64,000 bases of DNA from Anseranas semipalmata (GCA_013399115.1 VXAA01000613.1:625171-689170); one strand, 5' to 3'. Counted from the stretch's first letter, positions 10,561-24,565 are shown. Translations and numbers: made by a program. The notes: generated by a model from the sequence alone, not told the origin.

Positions 10561-13500
10561 CCCGCCGCCCCCTTCCCGTCTCCCCGTGATCACAGCCAGC
10601 GCCACTGTTTCCAGCCCTGGCGTATTCCCTACATCGCTTCGTGCATCGTCTCCTGCGGGCACGTGGGCTTAGCCTGAAATGCTCACCATCAGCCCGCGGT
10701 GGTCGTGGGTGCCAGGAGCCTGCGGGGCTCGGGGAGGATGCAGGCGGTTGCGTGAGCGAGCCAGGATGCCCAGCACCGCTGCGGGTGATGCGGGAAGAAA
10801 GGGGAAAAAAAAAATCAGGGCTGTTAGCTAAGCCCAGTCGAGAGGGATGGCTCTGTCCATCCATGCAAACCTTTTCCGTCGGGAAATGCTTACCTTTACT
10901 TTAAAGAAAAAACAAAATCTGTGTTTTGCGTGGCTAAACTCCCAGAAAGCTGGGAATAGCAAGCTGCAGGCAGGGGGGCAATGGCCCCCAGCCCGCTGGG
11001 GCTGTCGGGGCTGCATTTGCTGGCGTGGGCTTTGCTGCGGGGAAGGGGGAGACCAGGGGGTGCCTGTGGGTCAGGGCTGGGAGGCAGTGCACAGGCAGGG
11101 GCTTGGGCAGCCTGAGCAAACCTCTGCTTTTTTTCTTCTTTCCTGCTAGAAAAAAGCTCTTTCAGGGAGGTTTTCCTGCCAGCCGTCCTTTGCAGTGCGG
11201 GAAAGCCAAGCAGAAACTCCCCCTAGGGTGCCTGATCTTCCATAGCTGCTTGCCGTGGGGCTTTACCCATGTTTCTCTAAAACTGCAGTATTATTTCTCA
11301 CCAGTATTCACATGGTCACAACCAAGCCCGGGGCTCTGCCTGGGTCTCCAGAGCCATTGGGAAGGGAACTGCAGTGGATCAGCAGCGCCGCTCCCGGAGG
11401 TGAGCAGTGCTCAGCCTCAGCCAGGCTCCACACATGGGGAAACTGAGGCAGAGCAATCCCAGAGCTCGTGCACCATGGTCCCAGGGCTGCCCGCTTGCTC
11501 CCAGTCCTGTCTTTGGGTGAATAAGCTGGAAAATGCCTTTTTTTTTTTTTTCCTTTTTGCTGCTTGCAGGCTAGGAGAAAGGAGCGAACGCAGTGTGCTC
11601 GGTGAGGTTTAGCAGGGGCCCTATCTCTGTCCTCGATGCTCAAAAGAAACATCTGGAGGTGCTGCCATGCGCAGGGACGCCCCTTGGTCCAGAGGGTTTT
11701 AAAGCCTTGCATGAGCCTTGCTGAAATAAGGAATTTCCATCCTGTCAGAAATTCAGAAATTCCCGACTGTTGGTTTCATCTTTAAATTCAGAAGTTTGGA
11801 ATTTGACACAGAAGGGAATACTGGCCAGAGGAAATATTTCCTTTTGACTTTACAAATAACGAGAATCGGAGGGAGGAGCAGGGGCACAGTGCGAGGTGCT
11901 AACCTTCCCGAAGCACGATGCTTTCATAATCCTGAAGAGATGTTTTCATCAAATTGAAACATGCCTGCAAAATGCTGTCTGGCAAAACTCTATTCAGCTG
12001 GAAAAACACTGTCTAGCTCTCGCTTTGAGTTATCTCTATAGACCTCATACAAAGTCTCGTTTATTCGCTCCCTTTTCAGATGGTCTCCACTTCTCCATCT
12101 CTAGGCATTCACAAATCATGATTTGCTTCTGTAGCTTCAGGGCTGGGCTGGAAGTCAGCAAGGGCTTTCTTTTTAATTTCATTTTTGTTGCTTCTGTTTC
12201 TTCTGCATTTTGATTCACTCTCGGGTGTCTTTCAGCTTTTCGCTGAGTCTGAGAACTAGAAAAAATGTTTTTTTCTTTAGCAGTTCAGATGCTAATAAAA
12301 TTATTCAGCCCCAGCACATGAAATCAAGCAAGCATTTGATATCTGTAAGCTCCCAGTGAATTTATCTGCGCTGCAATAGGGCCGTATGTGTAGAGTTCCA
12401 GGAGAACAGCAAGAAGATGTTGTCACCCAGGGACCATGCAGTGTGTGAGCTCCCTGCCCCTGTCCGGGTAGCAGGAGGGACCACGTGGGACCTCTGTGCT
12501 TCGGTCCCTGTCTGCCGTGCTATTTCTGTTCATCCTGGTACCCAGGGAAAGCAGGGATCAGGACAAGCCGTGTCCCTTTCCAGTGTCCCCAGAGGGCTTG
12601 CCTAGGGATGGAGAAGTGTTTCTGTGCTTGGCTGGGCTCATCTGAAGCTCCAGCCTGACTTTCTCACGGGAAGAGCTGACCTGGCCCCTCTGAATAAGCC
12701 CAAGCCTGCCAATTGCCCCCTGCCTGCCTGTGTTTGTGCATTTGCAATCTCCTGACATCTCTTCCCCCACGGCAAAGGCTGGCCCTGGCTGAGCCCCCGT
12801 GGCCTCGGGTACTGCAGCGATGGGGTGGGAGTACCCGAAGGTGGGTCACGGGGAGAGGGCACCGTGATGCTTTGTTGGAGGCTGGGTGATTTCACATCGT
12901 GTTTTCAAGCCTGGGGACACTTCTGCTTCTCCCCCCTCCTACTTAAAAATATTTTTCTTGGAGAAATCCAAACGCAAACAAAAGAAGCTGGTATATCTAT
13001 TCAGTAACAACCGGGGAGGTTCGCTTTTCACGGAGCATAGTACGCTTTGACAGCTTTATTCGGTTCTCACTTGGGCTAAATCTCTGCCAGAAGAGCGAAG
13101 CCCAGATGTGTTGCTACATGGCCGTATCAGCACCGAGGCCAGGACGCAGGGGCAGGTCCCCTTTGCAGTTAGCTTCCTTTACAGGTTTTTTGCTGGGAGA
13201 AGCTGAAGTTCAAACCCACAATTAGCACAGGGCATCGCCACCCACGTGGGCAGTGCAGTACCAGGAAAGGCAACTGGTGGAGACCCCAAGCTCCTCATGT
13301 GTATCTCGGGCAAGAAGAAATAATGCAGCCAGGCTGGAAAGCCCTGAGCTGTTTTTGCCATACTCGGGGTTTTCTGAGTTGATGTGGCCTGTTCCTTGCA
13401 GTCAGCCACGCAAGGAGGGGTATTTCCTATCCGAGCTCAGGTACATCTTATCCTGCTTTTAGGAGATGCTGTGGGGCCTCAGTTGCTTTAGGGACAGACC

Positions 13501-16500
13501 CTCCCGTGTCACTGCCCAAGGAGAACCCTCACCATGTTCTTCAGTTTTGGTTAATGGTTATTTAGAGAACGATGGAGGATCCTTGTTCACGTCCTAACCC
13601 CAGCCTTAAGCTGTAGCCAGGGAATTCAGTCACCAGGCCAGTGAACCCAACAGCCCCCAGGACCAGCTGACAGCTCAGTTGGATGTAGAAACTCTCCCCG
13701 GCCTCCCCATCCCGCGCATGTGTTATTGTTGGCAGCGGGCTTGGGAGGCCTCCAGGTTGGACCTGTCGAGAGCACAAGTGAAGGAAAATTGTTCTCATCT
13801 GAATAAATACAATCAGCTGCTGCCAGCGGCTCCAGTGCCCCAGCAGAGGATTCATGGGGCCAGCCATCATCCCCCTCTGGTAACTGGTTTGGCTGGCAGG
13901 TCAGAAGGACCCGTCTCTCCTTAGTGGCCATGTGCAGGGGACGCTGTGCAGCTCATCCTCCTCCAGCTCCCCTCCAGGTGATGGAGCCAGATGCTGTCCC
14001 CGCAGCACAAACTTTGCCTGTTTGGACCCACAGTTTGCTGCGTTGACTTCGTATCAGATTAATCAGTGTCTAACCCTGTGCAAGCTCACATGCTGCCTGC
14101 TGACAGTCCTGGAGGTGAGCTGCTGCTGGACAGCATCTTGCAGAGACAGCTACGCCTTGCTGAGTTCACACCAGGCAACCTCTGACACATGGCTCTCTCC
14201 AAACGCTGTCACTTTCGTCCTCTCTCTATGCATCACCGAAAACCATGTCACCTTAAGGAGCTGCATTGCAAAACCATCCACTAAAACAGCTCGTTCTGCT
14301 CGATCCTGGCAGATGTGCTAGCTCTGCACCACCCAGCCAACCCAAACAGGACTGAGCAACCCGGTAACATCCATTGCATGTGCTTCTGCTGCTCGCAAAC
14401 GCAGCCCCGGGGCTGCTGCCTGCTGTGGCTGCTGCAGAGGAATTTCTGTGCCCCGAGCAGGAGGTGGCTCCTCGGGACGGGGTTGTCTCCACCAGCGCTG
14501 GCAGTGCTCAGCTGCGTGCGGGTTTGCTGCATGGTGGCTGTTTTAATGAGAAACTTGCCCTAGAAAGCCCCGCCTGGCTGCGACTCGAACCAGCCCTTAC
14601 ACCCTGCTTCGGAGAGCCTCGTATAGCTTCGATCTGTTCCTAATTGCCATAAATAAAGCAAGCCAAACCCCACCTGCTTCCTACCACCCACAGGCAGTCC
14701 ACCAGGCCCACTTCTCGTGGTGAGCTGGTCAGGGTTAACCTCACCTCTTAGCACTACCGTCCCCTGTAAGACATTTCCAAAGTGTCTGACAAAAACTGTT
14801 CAAAAACCTCCCCGAAGCAGGAGCATGAAGGACGTCTGTCCTTTTCCAACGTCTTCTCCACCCTTCTGGTGCCCCCTGGCACCAAGAGATGGAGGTGGCC
14901 AAGAAAGACCACAAAGCCACTTCATTCGTGAATTGTTTTTCCTCCTTTGCCTTAACCGCAGTGCCCCGCACAGCGCGTGCCCCATCGCTGCAAGGAAATG
15001 GCATCCGCGTTCCTCTTTTACTGCTCACTAACTATTTGGTGATTAAGAAAACGGGGGAGCTGGGGGCACTCATTCTTGACCTTGGGGAGAGCAGGAGGCT
15101 TATAAAAACTCTAAGTGCTGCAGGAATTACGAGGCAATTAAAAATCAGGCCAGAGCTGGGACCAGGGCAATAAAAGCGAGAGGAACTGATGTCAGCCCCG
15201 CGCAGGACGCGAGGACCCACGGCGCTGGGACGGCGTACCCGTGTCGGTGGCGTACGTGCCAGCTTCCCACCGCGATGCGTTTGGCCCCAGATGGAAGCAC
15301 GGGAGCATTTATCTAGAAGTTTACCAAGGCTCAGCTTGGGTTTTCTGAGCTGCTAAGAGCAAGGAAGAGAAAAATCAACTGGGTTGTCAGGGGGAACGAA
15401 TAGGGTGCGTTTTCCGTTTCTAGTTGCAATGCTGATTTGTTTTGGAGCTGGGTCTTTCCAAGAGCAGGGACTAATGTCCTCAAATAAGTGGCTCAGGACC
15501 ATCAGGCCAGTGGCTGAATGTTTCTTCTAGGTGTAAATGATTTCTTGTGCAAAGCTCTTGAGTTAAAGTGCATGGTGACAGGGAGTGAAGGCTGCTCTCT
15601 GCGTCCTCTTAGGAAAGTCCCAGAAAATGTCATCTGGCTCTTAGGCCGTGCTGAGAACATTTGCCAATGTCCTTTTGACCAGTTTTAAAAGAGGAAGAGG
15701 CAAAAAAAAAGAGTCTTTTTCAGTCTGCATTTGCTAAACTCCCATCCAGCAGGTTTACTTAGGTTTGGTCATTTATTTACCTGTCTGCACTGGAGTGCTG
15801 GCTGGATTGGAACAATGCAAGCGTATTTCCTTAGGGTAGACAAGGGCTCAGAACAAAACCCAGGTCTGGTCCAGATGTCCAGAGAGGGTCCTGGTGGTTC
15901 TGAGCAGCTCTGGTTTGAAGCAAACATCTCAAAAGGGAGGGTGCCCAGAGCACCGACCCGCAGCCCTTCCACCCCACAGTGCTGGACATGGAGAGTTGGG
16001 CTCGTTCGTCACTTTTGAAGATTTAGGCTTCCCTTTCGGCTCCATTTGGCTGCTCAGAGGCTGCCTCTTCTCTGTTTATCTCTTCCTCTGGGAAGAAGGA
16101 AGCGGATCCACTTCACATGAAGTGAAGTTACATAAACTGCGTAACTTGGAAAGTAAATGGTCGGTGGGGCTGGCAGCACGGCCATAGCTGCGACTCGCAC
16201 CGTTGCTTTTAGGGCCTGGGCTGTTTCAGGAGTGAAATGCCATCCGTGCCTGCTAATGTGATGAAAGCCATCGGTGCTCAGCTGCCCAGAAGTTGGTTTT
16301 TGAAAGCAGAGCACCCAAAACCAGACTTGCGGAGCTGAGAACAGGCACAGCTCGTTGCACCCCCGGTGTTCACAGAGCGTTGTGTTCTTACATCCCCCCG
16401 CAGCATCCAAACCATCCACTGGACCGACCAATTCTGCATAGCACCGCAAAGAGCCCTGGCATTTCCCCGGCCACGTCCACCCACCACGGCCCAGAAACCC

Positions 16501-17089
16501 CATTTCTCCACGCAGGAGCACTGGGGGCTCAGCAGGGGTAAATGCTGACCACAGAGACATTTTGCAACAGCTCGCAGGGTTTCAAAACTTGCTGTTTCAT
16601 ACTGAGGTGGAAACAAAGCCCTGGAAATATTTCTGTGGCAGAATTGCATCGCGCCATCTGCATTCAAGGGGAGAGGGCTTGGGGTGCGCGGGTGACACGG
16701 CGTGTGTCACTGCGGTGCGCAAGTGGCTGGAAATTTGGTAAAGCAGCCCATTTCTTGAGGTTTTGGTGTTTAGCTAAAAGCATGTGACTGGCCTAGGAGA
16801 CAGGTTTTGGGGGCTGGAGGGGAGAATTCAGGGCAGCAGCTGAATTTATGCTGGGGAAATGCCACGGGGGGGGGAATGCCTCAACCTCCCAGCTCAGTCC
16901 TTGCTGCTTTTGGTGCAAGCAGCTCCTGGCAGACCCCAGCCTGATGCTCAGGGCTCCAGCAGCCGAACACGCAACCCCCGGCCAGCATTACGCAAAGCAG
17001 GAGTCACTCCGTCGAAATAACTGGAGTTGCCCCAGCAGAAAGAGCACGAGCAGGACGCTTTGACCCCTCCATGCTCCGCCAGCCTGGCT

Positions 17090-17205
17090 ACGACTTCAAG
17101 GGAGCCAGGATCTGGCAGCGATCGGGCATTCGCGGCGCCCCGCGATCACTGACCGCGTCCCGGCACGGCTCCGGCTGCCGACGGCCCCGCCGATTCCTGG
17201 CTGCA
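17090..17205. promoter_or_regulatory. CpG-dense patch
   Basis: Roughly 17 CpGs in about 110 bases (GCGATCGGGCATTCGCGGCG and following). No recognisable exon. Shorter than a classical CpG island. Confidence 0.4.
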
Positions 17206-20164
17206 GAAATTCAAAGCCCAGAGGAGCGTCCTGCGCGGGCTGTTGGTGGGGACAGGCTCGCTGTCAGGCTGTTCCCTTCACAGCTGCTGCAGGGAGAGAT
17301 TCTTCAAAGCCCAAACTTGCTTGGGATTTTTCACACGTGTGCAAGGACAGGCTGTCCTCCCAGCAAAAGCTGTGCTTCCCGATGACAAATCGGCCAGAGG
17401 GTGGGCACGGCTCCAGCCAGGCAGCTGTGCCATGGCAAGGCTGGGAACAGCTCCCCGTTTCCTGACTCCCAAGCCAACACCTGACCTGCTGCGCACCGCG
17501 CTGCCGCTGATTGTTGTTCCTCTTTCCCGTGCGATCGCGTTCGGGGGCTGTCGGTGGTTATTTTTTTGTTAACGCGGGCTCTCTGGTGGGATGCTTGGAC
17601 TGACAGCCTTGGCTGCGGCGTGGAAACGTGGCGGTGCTTGCACTCAGAAAGCCCAAACCTGGGCAAACGTGCAAGCAGGGACCGCGGCCAGCCCACGCTG
17701 GGGTTCGATCTTAACAGGGGGAGAGGAGCTCAAGGAGCCAGAAAAAACAGCGCAGCACAGCCCCCGAGCTGTAAAGCCCCCACCCAGCCCCAGAGGGGAC
17801 CGCAGAGACTGTTTTTTGGTGCAGAAGCACTCTGTGCACAGGGTCTGGCATCTGGCAGCCCCTGGCGTGGGAGCACGCGGCACGGTAGCCCCGGTGAGCG
17901 GCCCCTCCGCTGCCAGCCCCTCGCCCCGGGCTAGCCCTGCCTTTTGCAGCTCCGATTTTACAGGCAGCGAGGCCCGCGAGCAGCTCATTAGCTTCCCTGC
18001 TTGCTCAGTTTATATTTGCTGGCTCTCGCTGGCTTTTCCCTCCCTGTAAAACAAGAATGCACAAACACAGGCTCGCACCAAGGGAGCGGGGTCCCAGCAA
18101 GGAGGGTGCAAGAGGGGAGTGGGAAGCTCTTCCCCTGGGCTTTGCCCCCTTGCACACCAAGGGCAGCGGCTCTGGGTTATCCACACCTCCCCACAGCTTT
18201 TTGCTTTTGAGATAAACCCCAGCAGCCCTTTGGCAGGAGGGTTTGCCCCATCCCTGTTTAAGAGGCGTGGGGCAGAGGCGGGATGCGGGATGCACTCACT
18301 GTCTCCTAAGGCTCAGGGAGGAGGAGAGGGGAGTTTATCCTATGCCCTTAATGTCCCTGAGCCCTTCCCGCTCCGCCGTGACGCTCTGCCTTCCTGGCCG
18401 GAGATGACGGCTCTGGCACGGGGGACGATGCTGGAGCACTCAGCTTCCTTATCTGCCGCCCTGTCTGCTTTCCCCAGTGCCAGCTCCAGATCAAACAGGA
18501 GGGTCCGGGCTCTCGCCGCTCTCCTGGGAGGCTGATAACAACCTGCGTCTCTGCCGATGTCTGTGGCTCAAATGGCTGCAGGTCTGGTGGGGAGGAAGGA
18601 ATCTGCTTCCTGGGGGACAGCCCCCATCCCACCCAGCTCTTCCAAAGGGGCAGGTGCTCCCCGTCCCCACTAAGTTCAGATTTTGGGAAATCCCACAAGG
18701 AAGATGTCTCCAATAAGCTGAGCAATGTCTTCCGCTGTCAGAGCATCCTCTGCTTTCACCGCTTTGGGAAGAAGCGCTGGTAAAGGCAGCTCACGGATAA
18801 CCCCCCAGCCTGGCACTTGGTCACCAGAAAGGGTGAAACTTGTCCCGGGTCCCCTTGAAAAGAGCAGCTGCCACCTCCAAGAGCAGCACGCGGGAGCTTT
18901 CTAGGTGGGACCCGCTGCCACCCGCGTCTGTCTTCATCGCACGGCGGTGGTCCTCACGTGGCAAAGCAGTAATGCTGCGTAGGATGCAGATGTTCGATAT
19001 TAAATGCCAGCAGCCATGCTCAGCTGTTCTCCCAGGCTTTAGCCCTGGTAGGAATTAAAGCCCTGCCTTTAACAGCCCTCCTGAGCACATTCCCATGCCC
19101 ATATAACCCGCTCACACATCCGTATAACCCCCTTTACAGCAAAACACCTTTCGGGCAGTCAGCAGAGGCAGGTGGAGGCAGCAGGAAGGGAAGCTTTCCC
19201 CTGGCCAGGGCTCCTGTAATTGTTTCTGGCTCGATCGGGGCATTTTACCTGGTGGTTCTCATCAGGACCCATCTGACAGCCAAGCTGTGATTTTGCCCTT
19301 GAGGGAACCTCAGGTATTCTTCTGTTTCCAAGGACTGTATTAAAATATAAGGCCTTACTGAGAGTGATATGGCCAAAGCTAAGAAATCCAGCCTCACTGC
19401 TTTGTTTCCTGAATGATTTTCATCCCAGCTCATGCTATCAGATTGGCCTTTTTTTATTTTATGAATGAGTGTAATCCTTTAGCAGGAAGGGAGGTGTCAG
19501 CTTAGATGCTTTGGTCCTCGCATTTTAGAGGTCGTTAATAATGCCTGTGGTGCTTTCTGTAAGTGTGAGCCAAAGGTTTGGGATGTAACAGCTTCCTAGT
19601 GGAAAAAATGAGTTTCTTCCAAATCAAAAGGTTTCGCAAAAACGACACCTGGTTTCTGATATCTTCTTTTCACTTCATTTCAAATACTTTGCTCTGCTCT
19701 TGTAAAAAAACCATGAGCGTGAAGTATTATTGCTCGTCGTTTGCCTTTGCCTAGTTTTAGGTGAGATTTTATATTCAGATGCGTATTCGTAACAGAGATG
19801 CCTGCTTTTAACAAGTCATTAGATACCAAAAGGAAATAGTTCTGCCAAGTTAACAGGGAACAACTGTATGCTTCCCAAATGGGGCATCGCTGCTATTTGT
19901 GACTCAAGTCCCACTAGAGCCAGGCTGTGCCCAAACAGGGGGAGCACACCCGGAGATTTGCCTCGTCCCCCTCGGTGCCCTGAGCCTGGGAAATGCAGGA
20001 GATGGGGGTACGAGATGGGGGTACCCGGGCAGGGCTCAGGGGTGGCTCACGAGGAGGAGCTGAATTCTGCATCGTGCGCTTGGGAGCGACGCTCCTGTCC
20101 GTGAACTCTTTGCAGCTGCGCGTCTCTACCTTGTGATGGATCCCAGATGATTTCTCGGCCAGAG

Positions 20165-20460
20165 CAGTGCAGTCACTCATGTTAGATTATAAACTGGAAC
20201 TTTTACAGGCTGTATGTGGGGTTTGTGGCTTCCTTTCCCTCTCTCTGTCTCCGAAGTCCATGTTTCTTAATAAATCATCCTCTAGCCTGAGCTGAGTCTT
20301 GCTGTTTTAAGTTTAACTAGTTTATTTTTTGCTGATAAGCTGGACTTTGAATTCTTCCCAAGATCACAGGTTGGGGCCGGTAATATCATGAAGGAGAGAC
20401 TGTTAATCATGAAATATCACGTGCCAATGGGAACAGCATAGAACGCTTGCTGCGAGCAGC
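20165..20460. promoter_or_regulatory. AT-rich block with E-box/CCAAT, candidate enhancer
   Basis: Low-GC island with TTAATAAATCATCC, GTTTAACTAGTTTATTTTTT and TGTTAATCATGAAATATCAC, followed by CACGTG directly next to CCAAT near 20419-20430. Inferred from texture only. Confidence 0.28.
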
Positions 20461-23199
20461 TCATTTCCCTTGTATCAGCATTTACAGGCAGAGCGCTTGT
20501 GTCTCGCAGAGGTGGTGGGAGGGAAGTCAGGTCTCCCACCAAATATAAACTCTGTTTATTATCGGAGCCAACTCAACAGAATCGCAGGCCAGAGCTCTAA
20601 GTTATGTGCAAAGGGTGAGGGAAAAATGGACAGCAGTGGCAGGAAAGTATTGTAGTCTGCACCTACTTCTTACACTGTACCAGTGCAAAAGACTTCTTAA
20701 GGCTTTGATCCTGACTTCACTCCAAATTTATTCTCTTGCACCATCCCCAGTCCAAAGAGACCCAAATCCACCCAAGGTTGGGAATGAAGGGTGGAACAAA
20801 GCTGGAGAGAAAGTACATCTGCTACACCCTCTTGCTCCCTCTTATTCTTCTCTGCCACCACCCTGTCAGCAAATAAATTTCTTTTCCTTGACAGCTCCAA
20901 GCAAACACATTACATTTTCAGATCCACCACGGTCTGATCCTTGTTCTCCCAGCCAGTGACTGACCTCCTCTCCCAGTATCACCGTTGACTTTGGCCAACT
21001 GCTCCCATGGCTGTGCTGCTACATGGACGTGTCTGATCAACCCTCCTTCTCCTTGGAGCCCAGAGCAACTCCCTTCACGTCCCATACAGACAGAGGTCTC
21101 AAAGTCACGTTCCTGTAGGATTAATCCTTCAAAGGCCACAGTAGCACATAGCATGGGTCATCCTTATCGGATGAGGGACCATCCCAGCCCTGGGCAGAGC
21201 AGCTCCCTGGGGGGTTTGCACCCAGCTGGCTTTACTGGTATGGAGTGGGAGGTGGAGAAGTCCTCCAAAAAATCCCATCCCTTCCATCCCAGCATCTCCC
21301 AGAGAAGCCTTTTTGTGCCCCCGTGCCGAGTGGTGACGGCACAGCTTTTATCTGGCTCCCACTCCCTAGCAATGAGGGTGGGCAAGGGAGGGAGCCGCTC
21401 TGGGGCTCGCTCCACCTATGGTGAGAGCATCTTGCTTGGTGCCCTCTGCTCCGGAGGCAGCTCCCCGTGTTGCAGGGATCAGCTGGTTTGTCACGTCGGA
21501 AAGTTTTTGCTGCTCGCCCAGCTGGGGTCTGGAGAGCAGCCAGGGTCCCTCCATGCCTCCTTGGGAAGGCAAGATGTGAAGACATGGTGAAGATGCACTC
21601 AGGGCTTTGCTCTCTTCATGGGAATCTGTCTCACTCTCCTTTTTTTTGTTTTTTTTTGGTCTTTTGGGGGATATTTTATACCAAAAGGATGCTGGTTTTA
21701 CTTGTCTACAGTTCAGAAAGGACAGTGGCTGTGAGCCAGCGGCATCTGCCCTGTCCTTGCTGCCTTCTTGCAAAAGCCACCAGTGCCTGTGGCACAAGCA
21801 CCCTCCCCTTGTTGATTTTTGCAGGGAAAGATCACTTTGGCTGGCAAACACCAGGATCACCTGAGAGGTGGGCTGTGCACCTCCGTAATAAATCATGTTG
21901 GCAGGGATGCTGGCAGCATCCTTGGTGGCTAAGAGGGATTTGCACGGCTGAGGGGCTGGTCCAGCAGGTCCCACCCCGCCTTGCTACAGCCATCACGTTG
22001 TGGTTGAACTCCCACGGCAAATCCTTCAAAGAGGGGAGAGCTTCATCATATATCAGCCGATGGATGGATGGGTATTTACCTTGGCCTTCCCCGCCTCGTG
22101 GCTGCGGATAGTTATCTGAGTGATGAATTCATCCGTGCAGGGACCCTTGAATCGTGGGGGCAGAGGGGAAGCATCTGTTACAGCGGTTTGGCACAGGGGA
22201 GAAGGAATAACAGAGAGGAGCCGGGCGGTGGTTGCACATCAAAGCCCACTTCGTAGCCTATCTCCTAGATTTCATCTGGCCGTGGCAAAACTGCAGGCGC
22301 AAGCGAGCGGTCTTGCGCATTTGAGGCTTGTGTCTCTGTCTGCGGGGGAAGAAAGGAATTTCTTAATTCCTGCTCTTCTGGATGCATTACTTTCCTCCTT
22401 GCCTACCCTGCCAGGGATGGATTTTTCCAGGGTGGAGAGCCCCGCTGCAATCCCTGAACACGCTCCAACTCCGGGCCACGCGCTGCTGCTGGGAAAAGTG
22501 TTGGGGCACGTGGGCATTGCCACCAGAGCTGCTGCGGTGCTCGGATCGCCTGCAGCACCCAGGCGTGAGCAGCCGTGGTGTCGTGCTGGGGCCGGGGCTA
22601 ATTCGCATCTCCCCCCAGTTTGTGGGGTGAACCAGGCTTCCCTTTCTTCCCGGCCAGCGAACTTTAATCCTGCACTTTGAAGGTGTAACGTAACGCACCC
22701 CCTGGTTGGAGCGGGGACCCCGGGAGAGACGGGGAAGGCGGTGGGAGTGAGCCACAGCACCCCGTTTGCACTAAAAGCGAAAGGAGGTTTCCTCGCGATG
22801 CACAGCAGGAGGTTAGCCAGAGCCCAGGCTGTTCTTCCCCTGCACCCGCCTGGTAATTAACACAATTTGCACTAACAAACCCTCCGTCGGAGCCCAACCC
22901 AGGTCCTGCTCCACAGTCCCGGGGCTGCCACCGCCTCCAGCACAGCCCTCCAGCAGCCCACACCCCGCGTGTCGGGGTTCAGAGGCAGGTTTCAGCTTTG
23001 TGTGAAAGCGGGGCCGGCGCTGATCGAAGGGGACGGTGACAGCTGGCACAGCCCGAGCCAACGCCTGCCGTAGGTCAGCAAATCCAGCTCGACCTGCTGG
23101 AGGCCATCTAGGTAGGAAAAAAGCTGAAAAAGGGGTTGCATTCCTTCTTCCCCACATCCTCCAAGCTTTCAACGTGTTCTCCATGAAAGGGGACCTTTT

Positions 23200-23221
23200 G
23201 CCAGCATTGTGCAATGCTGGC
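23200..23221. other. Perfect 22-base hairpin (10-bp arms, 2-base loop)
   Basis: GCCAGCATTG, TG, then the exact reverse complement of the first arm. The centre TTGTGCAAT also matches a C/EBP-type site. Confidence 0.8.
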
Positions 23222-24556
23222 TCATGTTTTCCTTGAACTTTAGTCATCCTTTAATCTATGCCACGGTAGCCTCCAGGGGAAAGAGCGTTGCTGGTTCAGA
23301 TGCAAGCCCCTATCAAAACCTTTCAGCCCCATCTCAGGCCATTGTTCTGCGTCCTGTCACCCACCTTGTCCCCGGGGCGAGGGCGGCCGTGCGGCATGGC
23401 ACCAGGCGATGGTCCTCCATCTGGGGCAGCGCTCACCTCCCGCTCCCCGCGGGCTCTCGGCTGCCAGCAAAGCTATCTTGCAGATGGGCTGTAAAACGAG
23501 CATTGTCCCGATTGCTTACAGTCACAAAAAAAAAGCCACGCTGAGCTTTCACATATTTGTTTGTTTGCTTATTTTGGCAAGAGGAAAAAGGCCAAATTTA
23601 AGTTTGGGTAAATGTATCCTGCATCCTTCATCTCTCATTGTGGCTCCGACTGGAAAAGCTGTTCCCCACTTCCTTCCCTTATCAGTTAACGAGGTGGGTA
23701 ATGTGGGAAAGGCAGTTGGACAGCAAAAGGCACAATCCGCGTGTTAAGCGTTATTGCTGCTGTTATTAATAGCCTAACTCCTGGGCAGTGTTTCTGGGCA
23801 ATGCTGGCTCCAGGAACTGCATTTTTCAGGATTACTTACTTGCTTGTCGGGCTCATCCTGGCCCCATGGAGCTCGGGGCAGGGGGCGGGCGGCGCAGGGT
23901 CCGCTCCCAGAGGGCTCGCCCTGCCAGCAGCTCGCCGCCTGTTTTCCAGCCTTGGTTCAGAGGTTGTGCCCACCTCGGGCAGGACAAGCCAGGAGCGAGG
24001 GAGAGACGGTTTTCCAAGAGGCTGGGGGTGTCGCGGGGACGCACACGTCGCCCTGCGGGTTCACTTTGCAAGTCAGGCTTTGAGCACCCGGGCATCGGGA
24101 GCTGAACCGTGGCTGCAGGCGGGGTGGGAACTTCGCATCTTTCTGCAGAATTGGGAGTGAGAGGAGAAAGCAGAGGGGGTTCACCCAGGCAGGGGGAGTG
24201 TGCACGTATCAGATGACAGCCTGTCAGACACCCCTCTTTCCAGGAAACCCGTCTGTCACCCCAGCCTTCCCAAACCCCTTTTCGCTGGCAGTTACAGCGT
24301 GATGCGTGTGATGCTCTCAGCCGGCTGTTTCCTGGAAGAGCCTTCGCCGTCCCACCCTGCGCTGCCCTTCCCCACCCCGCAGCTCCGTCCAGTGGCTCCC
24401 CAGCCCTGCCAGCTCATCCAAGACCTCAGGATCATCTGTTCCACACAAAGCCATCGCTCGGAGCCCAGCGTCCATCCCAGCTGGAGCCGGACGGGTGTTT
24501 TACCAGCAGAGGATGCGATAGCAGGCACGGGGGCTCGTTGCTTTTTTTTTTTTTTT

Positions 24557-24565
24557 NNNNNNNNN
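24557..24565. other. Assembly gap (9 N)
   Basis: Nine N directly after 15 T (24542-24556). As at the other gap, the break follows a homopolymer T run, which suggests a sequencing or assembly limit rather than a biological boundary. Confidence 0.99.

Larger units (their letters stand above)
8791..17089. other. Intergenic, gene desert block B
   Basis: No exon recognised. Contains the orphan CpG patch and hairpin (10245-10560), a G-quadruplex-type cluster at 11045-11081, a low-GC stretch at about 11720-12350, and short inverted repeats at 14867-14884 (TGGTGCC, 4-base loop, GGCACCA) and 16109-16124 (CACTTCA-CA-TGAAGTG). Confidence 0.6.
17206..24556. other. Intergenic, gene desert block C
   Basis: No exon recognised. 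A palindromic E-box CACACGTGTG at 17332, a low-GC stretch at 19280-19860, the enhancer-like block at 20165-20460, the hairpin at 23200 and a CpG-rich stretch at about 23380-24120. Ends at the 9-N gap. Confidence 0.6.

Noticed and set aside
14575..14602. GGTTCGAGTC-like word on the minus strand, as in a tRNA T-arm
   Set aside because: The flanking bases do not form the 5-bp T stem and no D-arm, anticodon arm or acceptor stem can be found.
23211..23810. 13-base word GCAATGCTGGCTC repeated near 23211 and 23798
   Set aside because: Several 13-base matches are expected by chance in a sequence of this length.
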